Shown here: positions 21,751 to 32,420 of the stretch, piece by piece
How the letters are laid out: each line of letters starts with the position of its first letter
Numbering within the stretch: the first letter of the stretch is position 1
NCBI GenBank assembly: GCA_902587085.1
Contig: CACIJX010000003.1
Location: 1 to 64,000, forward strand
DNA length: 64,000 nucleotides
From: an uncultured Pelagibacteraceae bacterium
Lineage (GTDB): Bacteria; Pseudomonadota; Alphaproteobacteria; Pelagibacterales; Pelagibacteraceae
Reading direction: 5' to 3'
The notes under the pieces: model-generated
The model's database searches: none
Seen by the model: only the letters and a program-made list of their open reading frames with translations
Told to the model about the DNA's origin: nothing
Translations under genes and position numbers: made by a program

Positions 21751-22761
21751 TTAAGAAAATGCCTCAGCCCAAGAACCCTTGGTAGAAGCTTTAGAATATT
21801 CTGTTGCTCTGCCTTCAAAGAAATTCATATGTTCAACAGCATTAAGCATTGTATCTAACCAAGTGAGTGGATTTTCTTTAACCTTATAAATTGGGTTTAA
21901 TCCAAGTTGAATAAGTCTTCTGTCACCAATCCACCTAATATACTGTTTTACTTCCTCTGCTTTCAAACCTTGTATAGGACCCATTTTGAAAGCCAAATCG
22001 ATAAATGAATCTTCGTGGTCAACAATAGTTCTGCAAGCATCATAAATTTCTTTTTTTAATTTTTCATTCCAAATTTCTGGGTTCTCATTTATAAAAGCTC
22101 TAAAAAGTCTAATCATTGAATTACAATGAAGTGTTTCGTCTCTAACTGACCAAGTAACTATTTGACCCATACCCTTCATTTTGTTGTGTCTTGGAAAATT
22201 TAAGAGAATTGCAAAGCTGGCAAAGAGCTGGAGGCCCTCAGTAAATGCACTAAATACAGCAACTGTTTTAGCAATATCAGCCTTTGAATTTACATTGAAG
22301 CCTTGCATGTAATCGTATTTATCTTTCATCTCTTTATATTTCATGAAGGCAGAATATTCTGACTCTGGCATTCCAATTGTATCTAATAAGTGTGAGTAAG
22401 CTGCAATATGAACTGTTTCCATTGCGGCAAATGCTGTCATCATCATAAGAACTTCGGTTGGCTTAAAAACAGTTGTGTAGTGTCTTAGATAACAGTTATT
22501 TACTTCAACATCGGCTTGAGTAAAAAATCTGAAAATCTGAGTTAATAGGTTTTTTTCCTCTTGTGATAGATTTTTCTGCCAATCTCTAACATCATCACCC
22601 AGTGGTACTTCTTCCGGTAACCAATGTATTCTTTGTTGTGTGAGCCAAGCATCATAGCACCATGGGTATCTAAAAGGCTTATAGACAGGGTTTTCTACTA
22701 GTAATCCACCTTTAAAAACTTCTTTATCATTTTTTAATTTAATTACTGACATGATAAACAC
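21751..22761 (-). CDS. nrdB: class Ia ribonucleoside-diphosphate reductase beta subunit (start uncertain)
   Basis: TQADVEVNNCYL, AAMETVHIAAYSHLLDT, RDETLHCNS di-iron ligands. Confidence 0.94.
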   Translation of the reverse strand: MFIMSVIKLKNDKEVFKGGLLVENPVYKPFRYPWCYDAWLTQQRIHWLPEEVPLGDDVRDWQKNLSQEEKNLLTQIFRFFTQADVEVNNCYLRHYTTVFKPTEVLMMMTAFAAMETVHIAAYSHLLDTIGMPESEYSAFMKYKEMKDKYDYMQGFNVNSKADIAKTVAVFSAFTEGLQLFASFAILLNFPRHNKMKGMGQIVTWSVRDETLHCNSMIRLFRAFINENPEIWNEKLKKEIYDACRTIVDHEDSFIDLAFKMGPIQGLKAEEVKQYIRWIGDRRLIQLGLNPIYKVKENPLTWLDTMLNAVEHMNFFEGRATEYSKASTKGSWAEAFS

Positions 22762-24692
22762 TCCTCATATTTATTTTCATCTTTACTTGATTCTTTTTTA
22801 TTTGAATAAACATTCTTTGTCACATCTGTTGATGAACCTGAGTTAATATTCTCTGCCCTCTGAATTGATTTGGATCTGCAATAATAAAGGCTTTTTAATC
22901 CCTTTTTCCATGCTTGAAAGTGTAGCTGGTGAAGATCTTTTTTGTGCACATCAGCTGGAACAAATATATTAACTGATTGCGCCTGAGAAATATTTGGAGT
23001 TCTATCAGCTCCTAGCTCTACAACCCATCTCTGATCAATTTCGAAAGCAGTTTTAAAAGTTTCTTTTTCTTCTTTGTTTAAAAAATCTAAATGAGAAACT
23101 GACCCTTGATTTGTAGTTATACTTGACCAAACATCATCAGTATTTTTTCCATATTTTTCAAGAACTTGTTTTAGATACTTGTTTCTAACATTGTATGAAC
23201 CTGATAGTGTTTTATGGGTATAGCTATTTGCAGCTATAGGTTCGATGCCAGGAGAAGCGCCACCACAAATAATTGAGATAGATGCGGTTGGAGCAATCGC
23301 TGTTTTGTTTGAAAATCTTTCTTTTATACCAAACTCGTCAGCGTCTGGGCATGCTCCTCTTTCTTCGGCAAGATCTTTTGAAGCTTTATCAACTTTTTGT
23401 TGTATATTAGAAAATATTTTTTTATTCCAAACTTTGCTCATCACCGAACCAAATGGAACATTTTTTTGTTGGAAATAAGAATGTAATCCCATGACTCCAA
23501 GTCCAACACTTCTTTCTTTTTGAGCCGCATATTTGGCGTTAGCAAAACTCTCTGGTGCTTTATTAATAAAATCTTGTAGTACATTATCCAAAAATCTCAT
23601 AACATCTTCTACAAAATTTGTATCATCTTTCCACTCATCATATTTTTCGATATTCAACGATGACAAACAACATACGGCTGTTCTTTCATTTCCATCTCTA
23701 TCTTTTCCAGTTGGAAGTGTAATCTCGCTACAAAGATTTGATGTTTTAACAGTTAGTCCAGCTAATTTATGATGTTGGGGAATTTGACGATTAACAGTAT
23801 CAATATAAATTATATAAGGCTCTCCGGTTTCTACTCTAGCAGTTAGTAGTCTTATCCATAAATTCCTAGCTGAAAGAGTTGCTTGGATCGATCCATCCTT
23901 TGGACTTCTTAGTGCCCACTGACCGTCCGTTTCAACAGCTCTCATAAATGCATCAGAAACTAGAACTCCATGGTGTAAATTTAGTGACCTTCTATTGGTA
24001 TCGCCACCAGTCGGTCTTCTCATCTCAATAAATTCCTCTATCTCAGGATGATCAATTGGAAGATAGCATGCTGCAGAACCTCTTCGTAACGAGCCTTGGC
24101 TGATAGCAAGTGTTAAAGAGTCCATAACCTTAATGAAGGGAATAATACCAGAAGTCTTTCCAACTTTTCCAATTTTTTCACCTATAGATCTTAGATTGCC
24201 CCAGTAACTACCGATACCGCCTCCTCTTGCTGCTAACCAGACATTTTCACTCCAAAGTCCGAGAATACCTTCTAAGCTATCGCCAGCCTCATTTAAAAAA
24301 CATGAAATAGGTAAACCTCTTTCAGTGCCACCATTAGAGAGTACCGGAGTGGCAGGCATAAACCATAAGTTACTAATGTAATTATAAAGTCTTTGTGCAT
24401 GGATATTGTCATCTGCATAAGTACTGGCTACTCTTGCAAAAAGATCCTGATAAGACTCATTTTGTCCTAAATATCTATCGCTTAAGGTTGCTTTTCCGAA
24501 ATCGGTTAAATTTTGATCTTTGGACCTGTCAATTTTAATTGTTATACCTTTGTCATTCTGAAATAATTCGGTTTCTTGATTTAATGAAAATAGATCGGGT
24601 TTTTTACTATTTAAATCCTTTAAGCCGTTGCTTTTAATTTTATCTAAATTTGAGACAGCTTTTTCTATTGCTAAGGATACATTTTTATTCAT
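22743..24692 (-). CDS. nrdA: class Ia ribonucleoside-diphosphate reductase alpha subunit
   Basis: SNLCSEITLPT, ICGGASPGIEPIAAN, C-terminal CLSCQ redox pair. Confidence 0.95.
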   Translation of the reverse strand: MNKNVSLAIEKAVSNLDKIKSNGLKDLNSKKPDLFSLNQETELFQNDKGITIKIDRSKDQNLTDFGKATLSDRYLGQNESYQDLFARVASTYADDNIHAQRLYNYISNLWFMPATPVLSNGGTERGLPISCFLNEAGDSLEGILGLWSENVWLAARGGGIGSYWGNLRSIGEKIGKVGKTSGIIPFIKVMDSLTLAISQGSLRRGSAACYLPIDHPEIEEFIEMRRPTGGDTNRRSLNLHHGVLVSDAFMRAVETDGQWALRSPKDGSIQATLSARNLWIRLLTARVETGEPYIIYIDTVNRQIPQHHKLAGLTVKTSNLCSEITLPTGKDRDGNERTAVCCLSSLNIEKYDEWKDDTNFVEDVMRFLDNVLQDFINKAPESFANAKYAAQKERSVGLGVMGLHSYFQQKNVPFGSVMSKVWNKKIFSNIQQKVDKASKDLAEERGACPDADEFGIKERFSNKTAIAPTASISIICGGASPGIEPIAANSYTHKTLSGSYNVRNKYLKQVLEKYGKNTDDVWSSITTNQGSVSHLDFLNKEEKETFKTAFEIDQRWVVELGADRTPNISQAQSVNIFVPADVHKKDLHQLHFQAWKKGLKSLYYCRSKSIQRAENINSGSSTDVTKNVYSNKKESSKDENKYEECLSCQ

Positions 24693-24861
24693 AATTTTCT
24701 TATTTTAACCGAATTTTGGAGCAAAACAACTATATGTTGTGTTGCGAATACATTAATATACTAAATAACAAGTTTATCAAGAGAACATTACATGAACATA
24801 AATGTTTTTTCAAGTTTAAATTAATTCTGTTAAATCTTCTGTTAGTAAATCTATAGAAATA

Positions 24862-26304
24862 ATGAAAATCAAACATAGTGGTTTTAGAGAATATGATGGA
24901 AGGTGGTTATACCCTAAAGATATTGATCTTGAGGGTATAGAAGAACTGGGAAAAGGCCTTGGGACACAAATAATAAATAAAACAAAAAAAACGAATCCAA
25001 GAGTTATTGTTGGCCATGATTATAGATCTTATAGTGAAGAGGTAAAAGCTGCTTTAAAAAAAGGGCTAGTTTTCACAGGATGCAACATCGAGGACATTGG
25101 TTTATCATTAACACCAACGGTTTACTTTGCTCAATTTAAATTAAATGCTGATGCAATCGCAATGGTAACTGCTAGTCATAATGAAAATGGTTGGACAGGT
25201 GTTAAAATGGGTATCGAAAAAGGGTTAACGCATGCTCCTGAGGAAATGAATGAATTAAGAAAAATAACATTAAATAAAAAATTTATTAAAGGTAAGGGAA
25301 AAACTGAAAATATCAAAGATTTCCAAAAAGTTTATATCAAGGATCTAATTGAAAAAAATAAATTAAAGAAAAAAATAAAAGCTGTAGTAGCATGTGGAAA
25401 TGGAACAGCAGGAATATTTGCTCCAGAAATTCTAAAGGGAATAGGATGTGAAATAATTGAACTAGACTGCAAATTAGACTTTACGTTTCCTAAATATAAT
25501 CCTAATCCTGAAGATTTAAAAATGCTTCATGCTATCTCAGATTGCGTAAAAAAAAATAATGCAGATATTGGTTTCGGTTTTGATGGAGACGGAGATCGTG
25601 TTGGTGTAATTGACGATAAAGGTAAGGAAGTTTTCGCAGATAAAATTGGTCTAGTTATTGCAAGAAATCTTTCCAACAAACATAAAAATTCTAAATTTAT
25701 TGTAGATGTAAAATCTACGGGCTTATATTCAAATGATAATATTCTTTTAAAAAATCGATGTAAAACAATATACTGGAAAACAGGTCATTCACATATAAAA
25801 AGGAAAGTTAATAAAGAAAAGGCTTTGGCTGGATTTGAAAAAAGTGGTCATTTCTTTTTTAATAAACCTATTGGATACGGTTACGATGATGGTATCAATT
25901 CTGCAATACAAATATGCCATCTATTGAATAATGAAAACAAAAAAATTAGCTCAATAATGAATGATCTTCCTAAAACATTTCAATCTCCTACTATGGCACC
26001 ATTTTGTAAGGACGAAGTAAAATACAAAGTTGTAGAAGACTTAGTGGGACAGATTCAACAAATGAAAAGTAATAAAGTTAAGGTAGATAATCAGTTAATT
26101 AAAGAAATTTTAACAGTTAATGGTATAAGGTTTATTTTGGAGGATGGATCTTGGGGATTAATAAGAGCTTCTTCTAACAAGCCTTCATTAGTTGTTGTTA
26201 CAGAAAGTACCACTTCAGATAATCAGATGAAGAAAATATTTAATTTTATAGACGATTTGATTCAAAAAACTGAAAAAGTCGGAGATTATGATCAAAAAAT
26301 TTAA
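24862..26304 (+). CDS. phosphomannomutase/phosphoglucomutase
   Basis: FREYDGRW, TASHNENGWTGVKMG, GFDGDGDRVGV, FEKSGHFFF. Confidence 0.92.
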   Translation: MKIKHSGFREYDGRWLYPKDIDLEGIEELGKGLGTQIINKTKKTNPRVIVGHDYRSYSEEVKAALKKGLVFTGCNIEDIGLSLTPTVYFAQFKLNADAIAMVTASHNENGWTGVKMGIEKGLTHAPEEMNELRKITLNKKFIKGKGKTENIKDFQKVYIKDLIEKNKLKKKIKAVVACGNGTAGIFAPEILKGIGCEIIELDCKLDFTFPKYNPNPEDLKMLHAISDCVKKNNADIGFGFDGDGDRVGVIDDKGKEVFADKIGLVIARNLSNKHKNSKFIVDVKSTGLYSNDNILLKNRCKTIYWKTGHSHIKRKVNKEKALAGFEKSGHFFFNKPIGYGYDDGINSAIQICHLLNNENKKISSIMNDLPKTFQSPTMAPFCKDEVKYKVVEDLVGQIQQMKSNKVKVDNQLIKEILTVNGIRFILEDGSWGLIRASSNKPSLVVVTESTTSDNQMKKIFNFIDDLIQKTEKVGDYDQKI

Positions 26305-27131
26305 ATATTGAAATATTCGTATAAAAATCTACTAGCTATTATTATTAAAAAAAATCCAAATAATTTCGCTATAATTTCTCTCCTCATTTTGTGAACTGTG
26401 GTAGCTCCCACTTTAGCCATTACTATTGTTATTGGAATAAATATTAAAAAGGCAGGTATATTGATAAAACCAGTGCTAAGGGGTATATCGGTATTAATTA
26501 TTATACCTGAAATTAAAAAACCCAAACATCCAAAAACTGCAATCAAAAAACCAATAGAAGCAGCACTTCCAATTGCCTTATTTATTGTATAACCAACAAA
26601 TTTTAATATGGGCACATTCATTATTGCGCCTCCGATACCCATTAAAGAAGATATAAAACCAACTACAAAACCAAGAGTCGTTCTTTGTAATAAAGTAAAT
26701 TTCAATTTTATTTTTGTTTTTTCTTTAAGAAAAATCAAATTTAGTGCTAGCAAGTACATAATGACACTAAAAAAAAGAACCAAAGATTTTGTATGCATAG
26801 ATGCTGCAAAAAAAGTCCCAATAATAACTCCTATAACAACAAATATTCCATAGGTTTTGACCACATCAAAGTCTACTGCTTTATGTTTGTAATGTGTAAA
26901 AACAGACATCATTGCTGTAGGGACTATTATCGAAAATGAAGTTCCAACTGCTAAGTGCATAATAAAAGATTTATCTATTCCTACAGTACCAAAAATATAA
27001 AAAAGACAAGGAACAGTTATAATGCCTCCGCCAATTCCAAAAAAACCTGCAAAGAAACCCGCAAATACTGCGGTTACTGACATTATTAATAAAAAAAATA
27101 AAATTTGATTAGTGCCGAAAGTTTCAATCAT
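26301..27131 (-). CDS. TauE/SafE (TSUP) family transporter
   Basis: AGFFAGFFGIGGGIITVPCLF and GFVVGFISSLMGIGGAIMNVP duplicated motifs; polytopic. Confidence 0.9.
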   Translation of the reverse strand: MIETFGTNQILFFLLIMSVTAVFAGFFAGFFGIGGGIITVPCLFYIFGTVGIDKSFIMHLAVGTSFSIIVPTAMMSVFTHYKHKAVDFDVVKTYGIFVVIGVIIGTFFAASMHTKSLVLFFSVIMYLLALNLIFLKEKTKIKLKFTLLQRTTLGFVVGFISSLMGIGGAIMNVPILKFVGYTINKAIGSAASIGFLIAVFGCLGFLISGIIINTDIPLSTGFINIPAFLIFIPITIVMAKVGATTVHKMRREIIAKLFGFFLIIIASRFLYEYFNI

Positions 27132-28120
27132 TAAGCTACTTGGTTAGCCTTTTCATTATTTTGAGCAATTGTCATTACATGTTTTACTTTTTGAAAATCA
27201 GCGTCTCTTGCCATCATATTATCACTCAAATATCTCTTCCATTTGTTTGCTCCATTTTGCCCATGATACAAACCAACGGTATGTCTCATAATCTGGTTTA
27301 CTCTGGTCCCTTTTTTTACTTCTTGTTGAACATATTCAATTAATTTTTCGGCTACCTCTGATCTTGAAGGTACATTTGTGTTATTAAAAATTTTGTTTTC
27401 TATATCTGCTAAAAAGTATGGATTTTGATAAATAGCTCTTCCAATCATGACGCCATCACAATTTTTTAAGTGTTCTTTGATTTGTTCAGAATTTGTGATT
27501 CCTCCATTTATTATAATCTCCAAATTCTTATTTGTTTTTTTAATTTCGTAAACTAAAGGATAGTTTAATTTTGGTATTTTTAAATTCTCTTTAGGTGTAA
27601 GTCCTTTCAAAATAGCTTTTCTAGCATGCAAGATTACTGTTTTACATCCAGCTTCTGAAATTTTTTTAATAAAAGAATTCAAATAATCGTAATTTTCTAC
27701 ATTATCAAAACCTATTCTAGTCTTAGCTGTAACTGGAATTTTGCATGATGCAATCATTTTATTTATACATTCAGCAACAAGATCTGGTTCTTTAATTAAA
27801 CAGGCTCCAAATTTATTTTTTTGAACTTTTTTGCTAGGACAACCTAGATTTATATTTATTTCATCGTAACCTATTTGTTCAGCTATTTTGCACACTTCTG
27901 ACAACTCATTCTTGTCAGATCCTCCGACTTGAAGAGCTAGCGGCCTTTCTATCTCATTAAATCCTAAAATTTTCTTTCTATCTCCGTGAATTGCAGATTT
28001 TGTAGCAACCATTTCTGTATAGAGCATTACATTCTTGCTTAATAAGCGCAAAAAATATCTTTCGTGTCGATCCGTACAATCCATCATTGGAGCAACACTA
28101 ATTTTTCTATTAATTTTCAA
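27131..28120 (-). CDS. dusA: tRNA-dihydrouridine synthase A
   Basis: ISVAPMMDCTDRHERYFLR, NINLGCPSKKVQ, IMRHTVGLYHGQ. Confidence 0.95.
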   Translation of the reverse strand: MKINRKISVAPMMDCTDRHERYFLRLLSKNVMLYTEMVATKSAIHGDRKKILGFNEIERPLALQVGGSDKNELSEVCKIAEQIGYDEININLGCPSKKVQKNKFGACLIKEPDLVAECINKMIASCKIPVTAKTRIGFDNVENYDYLNSFIKKISEAGCKTVILHARKAILKGLTPKENLKIPKLNYPLVYEIKKTNKNLEIIINGGITNSEQIKEHLKNCDGVMIGRAIYQNPYFLADIENKIFNNTNVPSRSEVAEKLIEYVQQEVKKGTRVNQIMRHTVGLYHGQNGANKWKRYLSDNMMARDADFQKVKHVMTIAQNNEKANQVA

Positions 28121-28594
28121 TTATTTTGTTTCTTCTTTGACTTCTTCTTTGACTTCCTCTTTATTCTCTACTTCTTCTGTAAGTTCTAAAGGTTTTGAAT
28201 TATCATCCTTTTCACTTTTTTGTTCAGATGTATTAATTTGAGTTGGTATTTTTCTTGTTCTTTTTGATGGGAGAATAGCAACTCCCGATTTTGATACTTC
28301 ACCTTTGTATTCTTTTTCAAAATCATCATATGGAACTTCCTCTGTTTCCTCTACTTCAAAGGTTTCGTCAGGTTCTTTTCTCAATCTAAGAATAGCATTT
28401 TTTTTAAGTTCTGCAGGGTCTACTTTACCCTCGGCAATTTCTCTTAAAGCTATTACGGTTTTTTTATCATTGTCCTCATTTACTTTAATATCTGCTCCAG
28501 AGTTCAATTGTGAAGTTCTCTCCTTAGCTAAAAGGACCAAATCATATTGATTTTCAATTTTTTCTAGACAGTCTTCTACTGTGATACGAGCCAT
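28121..28594 (-). CDS. rpoZ: RNA polymerase omega subunit with long acidic C-terminal extension
   Basis: [30 protein letters not shown]...[15 protein letters not shown]-rich repeat tail. Confidence 0.93.
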   Translation of the reverse strand: MARITVEDCLEKIENQYDLVLLAKERTSQLNSGADIKVNEDNDKKTVIALREIAEGKVDPAELKKNAILRLRKEPDETFEVEETEEVPYDDFEKEYKGEVSKSGVAILPSKRTRKIPTQINTSEQKSEKDDNSKPLELTEEVENKEEVKEEVKEETK

Positions 28595-28631
28595 AAAGAT
28601 CAGAAATAATTAATGAAAAGCTAAGTTAAAA

Positions 28632-29855
28632 TCAAGTTTTTTTTGATATATTTGTTGGCTCAATTGAGCTTTTTATTATCAATAACGCAAAAAGTGAAGA
28701 GGCTATATAAATTATACTCACTATAGCTACAAATTCTATTGTAAAACCACTATCAATCAAAAAACCAAATAATGCAGTGCCAAATGCAGTAGAAAAAACC
28801 ATTAGTGCTGTCGTTAGGGCTCTAATGCTGCCTAAATATCTAACACCGTAAATTTCGGCCCAAGTAGATGCACCCAGAACATTAGCTAGGCCATTTGATA
28901 CACCAATTAGCCCAAAAAATAAAAAGGCTGAAAGCGAAAAGTCAAAAAAGTAAAGTACTATAAGACCAATTAATAGAGGTATATTCATGAAGGGTATTAT
29001 TTTTCTACTTGTAAATTTATCAACTAAGAAACCAGATGATATTAAAGTTAATATAGAGGCGACTGAATAAACCATAAATGATTTGGGAATAACATACTCA
29101 TCCCATAATTTGGACTCAGCAATAAAGGATTGATAAATAAAAACACCTGTTGCAATCCAAGGCATAGCAAGCATATTTAGTGATATAATATAAAATCTAA
29201 AATCTTTTAAAACTTCTGATCTTTTCCAGCTTTTGACGTCTTTATTTTTTTTTTTAAATAAATCTTCACCCTCTCTTGAGTCTATAGTTATATTTTTTAT
29301 AGTATAAAAAACTACTAAAGGAAGTATAAAAATTATTATTATGGATATAAGTTGCCAAATCGATCTCCATGAGAAGATCGCTAGTAAAGTAACTATTACT
29401 ATAGGCAAGACAAACTCGGCTGATGATAAACCAAACCAAATTCCACTTAGGGCACGGCCCCTTCTTTTATTAAAATATCTTGATATTGTTGTTGAAGCAG
29501 TATGAGACATAAGTCCTTGTCCAGAAAATCTCATTAAAAATATTCCAACTATCAAAAAATAAATATTATTTATAAGTGAAAAGAAAAAAGATGAAAGAAA
29601 TAAAATTCCTATTACTATGAATGAATAGTTAAGCAGCCTAAATTCATCAATTTTTTTTCCAAACCAAATAAGAACTAAACTAGAGCATATAGTTGCTCCA
29701 GCATATATTGAGCCAAATTGTCCATGAGTAATATTTAATTCCTCTCTTAGGCTTGGATTAAACAAACCGAGAAAAAAACTCTGTCCAAAACTTGAAAAAA
29801 ATGTAAATATAAATCCAAATAAAATAATTTTTTTATTTAAACTAAGGTTAATCAT
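28632..29855 (-). CDS. MFS transporter
   Basis: 12-TM-like hydrophobic profile, FGSIYAGATICSS...GKKID, SGIWFGLSSAEF. Confidence 0.8.
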   Translation of the reverse strand: MINLSLNKKIILFGFIFTFFSSFGQSFFLGLFNPSLREELNITHGQFGSIYAGATICSSLVLIWFGKKIDEFRLLNYSFIVIGILFLSSFFFSLINNIYFLIVGIFLMRFSGQGLMSHTASTTISRYFNKRRGRALSGIWFGLSSAEFVLPIVIVTLLAIFSWRSIWQLISIIIIFILPLVVFYTIKNITIDSREGEDLFKKKNKDVKSWKRSEVLKDFRFYIISLNMLAMPWIATGVFIYQSFIAESKLWDEYVIPKSFMVYSVASILTLISSGFLVDKFTSRKIIPFMNIPLLIGLIVLYFFDFSLSAFLFFGLIGVSNGLANVLGASTWAEIYGVRYLGSIRALTTALMVFSTAFGTALFGFLIDSGFTIEFVAIVSIIYIASSLFALLIIKSSIEPTNISKKT

Positions 29856-30722
29856 ATGAGCAAAGTCTCTTTCATAGGTTTAGGCGTTATGGGTTATCCC
29901 ATGGCTGGTTTTATATCAAAAGCTGGTCACGATGTAACCGTTTATAATCGAACTAAAACGAAATCGGAAAAATGGATAAAACAAAATAAAGGTAAATTAG
30001 CAGATACACCAATGGAGGCTGCTAAAGACAGTGATTTTATTTTTACCTGTGTTGGAAATGATAATGATCTTAGAGAAGTTACTTTGGGAGAAAAGGGCTT
30101 ATTTAAGTCTGCAAAAAAAGGTTCTATATATGTAGACAACACTACGGCTTCAGCAAATATTGCAAGAGAACTTTACAAGGAAGCAAAGGCAAAAGGATTT
30201 GATTTTTTAGACGCTCCAATTTCTGGAGGTCAAGCTGGAGCTGAGGGTGGCACATTGACAGTAATGGTTGGAGGGGATGAAGTGTCGTACAAAAAGGCTG
30301 AACCTATAATCGATTGTTATAGTAAAAAAATAAAATTACTCGGGCCATCCGGTAGTGGTCAATTGACTAAAATGGTCAATCAGATTTGTATCGCAGGTGT
30401 TGTTCAAGGTTTATCTGAAGCCATAAACTTTGGAATGAATGCTGGTTTAAATATGATGGATGTTATTGAGGTGATATCGAAAGGAGCCGCTCAATCTTGG
30501 CAAATGGAGAATAGACATAAGACAATGATTGAGGATAAATTTGATTATGGATTTGCAGTTGATTGGATGAGAAAAGATTTAAAAATTGCAATGGAAGAAG
30601 CAAAAAAAAATAATTCTCCTTTACCTATTACAAAAATAATCGATGAGTATTATGCTGAGGTTCAAAAGATGGGTGGTCAAAGATGGGATACCTCTAGCTT
30701 AATTAAAAGATTTAGAAAATAA
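29856..30722 (+). CDS. NAD(P)-dependent beta-hydroxyacid dehydrogenase (3-hydroxyisobutyrate dehydrogenase / tartronate semialdehyde reductase family)
   Basis: FIGLGVMGYPMAGFISKAGHDVTVYNRT, DAPISGGQAGAEGGTLTVMVGG, KMVNQI. Confidence 0.9.
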   Translation: MSKVSFIGLGVMGYPMAGFISKAGHDVTVYNRTKTKSEKWIKQNKGKLADTPMEAAKDSDFIFTCVGNDNDLREVTLGEKGLFKSAKKGSIYVDNTTASANIARELYKEAKAKGFDFLDAPISGGQAGAEGGTLTVMVGGDEVSYKKAEPIIDCYSKKIKLLGPSGSGQLTKMVNQICIAGVVQGLSEAINFGMNAGLNMMDVIEVISKGAAQSWQMENRHKTMIEDKFDYGFAVDWMRKDLKIAMEEAKKNNSPLPITKIIDEYYAEVQKMGGQRWDTSSLIKRFRK

Positions 30723-30725
30723 ATT

Positions 30726-31334
30726 GTGTCGAAAGCAATAAGTTATTACGAAAATTCAAAAGAAATAGAAAAAAAAATTTGGAAACTTTTAACTAATGCT
30801 GTTAGGGATAGATCTTCCGAATTTAGAACACCTGTTTTTATCTGTGGTAATGAGAATGATCTTGATGGGAGAGTAGTAGTTTTAAGAAAAGCAGATCAAC
30901 AAAATAATCTAATTCAATATCATAGTGATATTAGGTCATCTAAAATTGAAAAAATTAAAAAAAATCCAAATTGCTCAATATTGTTTTATGGTAAAGAGGA
31001 AAAAATACAGTTGAGAGTAAAAGCTGAGTGCGGGGTAAATTATAATAATGATGTTACGAAAGAGTCTTGGAAAAAAACTGGTCACATCAGTAGAAAATGC
31101 TATTTAGTTACTCACGGACCTGGAACAGTATCAAGTAAACCAACTTCCGGCTTGAATAACAAATTCGATAATTTTGATTTTACTAAAGAAGAAAGTGAAG
31201 CGGGTTATAAAAATTTTTGTGTTATTAAATGCAAAATTAAAAGTATTGAATGGCTTTATTTAGCAGCAAAAGGTCATCGAAGAGCACTGATTGACTTAAA
31301 TGGATCTAAAAAATTTACTTGGTTAGTTCCTTAA
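30726..31334 (+). CDS. pyridoxamine 5'-phosphate oxidase family protein (GTG start)
   Basis: RVVVLRKADQQNNLIQYHSDIRSSKIEKIKKNPNCSILFY split-barrel flavoprotein pattern. Confidence 0.78.
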   Translation: MSKAISYYENSKEIEKKIWKLLTNAVRDRSSEFRTPVFICGNENDLDGRVVVLRKADQQNNLIQYHSDIRSSKIEKIKKNPNCSILFYGKEEKIQLRVKAECGVNYNNDVTKESWKKTGHISRKCYLVTHGPGTVSSKPTSGLNNKFDNFDFTKEESEAGYKNFCVIKCKIKSIEWLYLAAKGHRRALIDLNGSKKFTWLVP

Positions 31335-31341
31335 AAATTTT

Positions 31342-31845
31342 TTACTTTTTATACTTCTTATAGTTTTCTACATAATGATGTGCGTTTTCTCTTATGTGTT
31401 TAATTTCTTCGTCGGTTACTTGTCTTACAACTTTACCTGGGCTGCCAATAACTAACGACCTTTCAGGTATAACTTTATTTTCGGTAACTAGAGCATTGGC
31501 TCCTATTATTGAATATCTTCCAATTTTAGCTTTATTTAAAATAGTACTTCCGATTCCAATTAAACAATCATCTTCAATTACACAACCGTGTAACATTACT
31601 AAATGACCTACAGTAACGTTTTTTCCTATTATGGCTGGACAGCCAGGATCTGTATGAACCACACTTCCATCTTGAATATTGGACCCCTCACCTATTGTTA
31701 TGGGTTCTACATCTCCTCTTAAAGTTGCATTAAACCAAATGTTTGCATCTTTTTTTAAAGTTACATTGCCAATTAAAACTGAATTTGGAGCAAACCAACT
31801 ATCCTTGTCTAACTTTGGACTTATATTGTTGAAATCATAAATCAT
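31342..31845 (-). CDS. gamma carbonic anhydrase family protein
   Basis: GDVEPITIGEGSNIQDGSVVHTDPGCPAIIGKNVTVGHLVMLHGCVI; three spaced His ligands, hexapeptide repeats. Confidence 0.9.
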   Translation of the reverse strand: MIYDFNNISPKLDKDSWFAPNSVLIGNVTLKKDANIWFNATLRGDVEPITIGEGSNIQDGSVVHTDPGCPAIIGKNVTVGHLVMLHGCVIEDDCLIGIGSTILNKAKIGRYSIIGANALVTENKVIPERSLVIGSPGKVVRQVTDEEIKHIRENAHHYVENYKKYKK

Positions 31846-31865
31846 TATTATATTTATAATATATT

Positions 31866-32420
31866 ATGGTTTTAACAAAAACTCCAATTTGTAATTTTGG
31901 TGAAAAACCACACTCCTTTGAACTAAAAGGTGTGAACAACAAATTGTATAAATTTGAAGAGTGTGTTGGAGAAAAAGGTACCTTGATAATGTTTATTTGT
32001 AACCATTGTCCATATGTTAAAGCGGTTATTAAAGATATTGTGAGCGATTCAAATTCTTTAGAAAATCTTGGTGTTAAAACTATTGCAATAATGTCAAACG
32101 ATACAAAAAACTACCCAGATGACTCATTTGATAAAATGAAAGAATTTTCTAGTGTAAATAAATTCAATTTTCCTTATTTAATTGATGAAACCCAAGAAGT
32201 AGCAAAAAAATATGGTGCCGTATGTACTCCAGATTTTTTTGGATACAATAGTAATCTAGAACTTCAATACAGAGGAAGGATTAGAGAATTAAAAGATTTA
32301 AAACCTGTTAGTATGGAAGAAAGTGACTTAATGAGTGCCATGAAAATGATTGTTAAAGAAGGAAGTGGTCCTAAAAATCAAATTCCAAGTATGGGTTGTA
32401 ATATCAAGTGGATTAAATAA
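31866..32420 (+). CDS. thioredoxin/peroxiredoxin-like (AhpC/TSA) family protein
   Basis: GTLIMFICNHCPYVKAVI (CNHC), DETQEVAKKYGAVCTPDFF. Confidence 0.85.
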   Translation: MVLTKTPICNFGEKPHSFELKGVNNKLYKFEECVGEKGTLIMFICNHCPYVKAVIKDIVSDSNSLENLGVKTIAIMSNDTKNYPDDSFDKMKEFSSVNKFNFPYLIDETQEVAKKYGAVCTPDFFGYNSNLELQYRGRIRELKDLKPVSMEESDLMSAMKMIVKEGSGPKNQIPSMGCNIKWIK

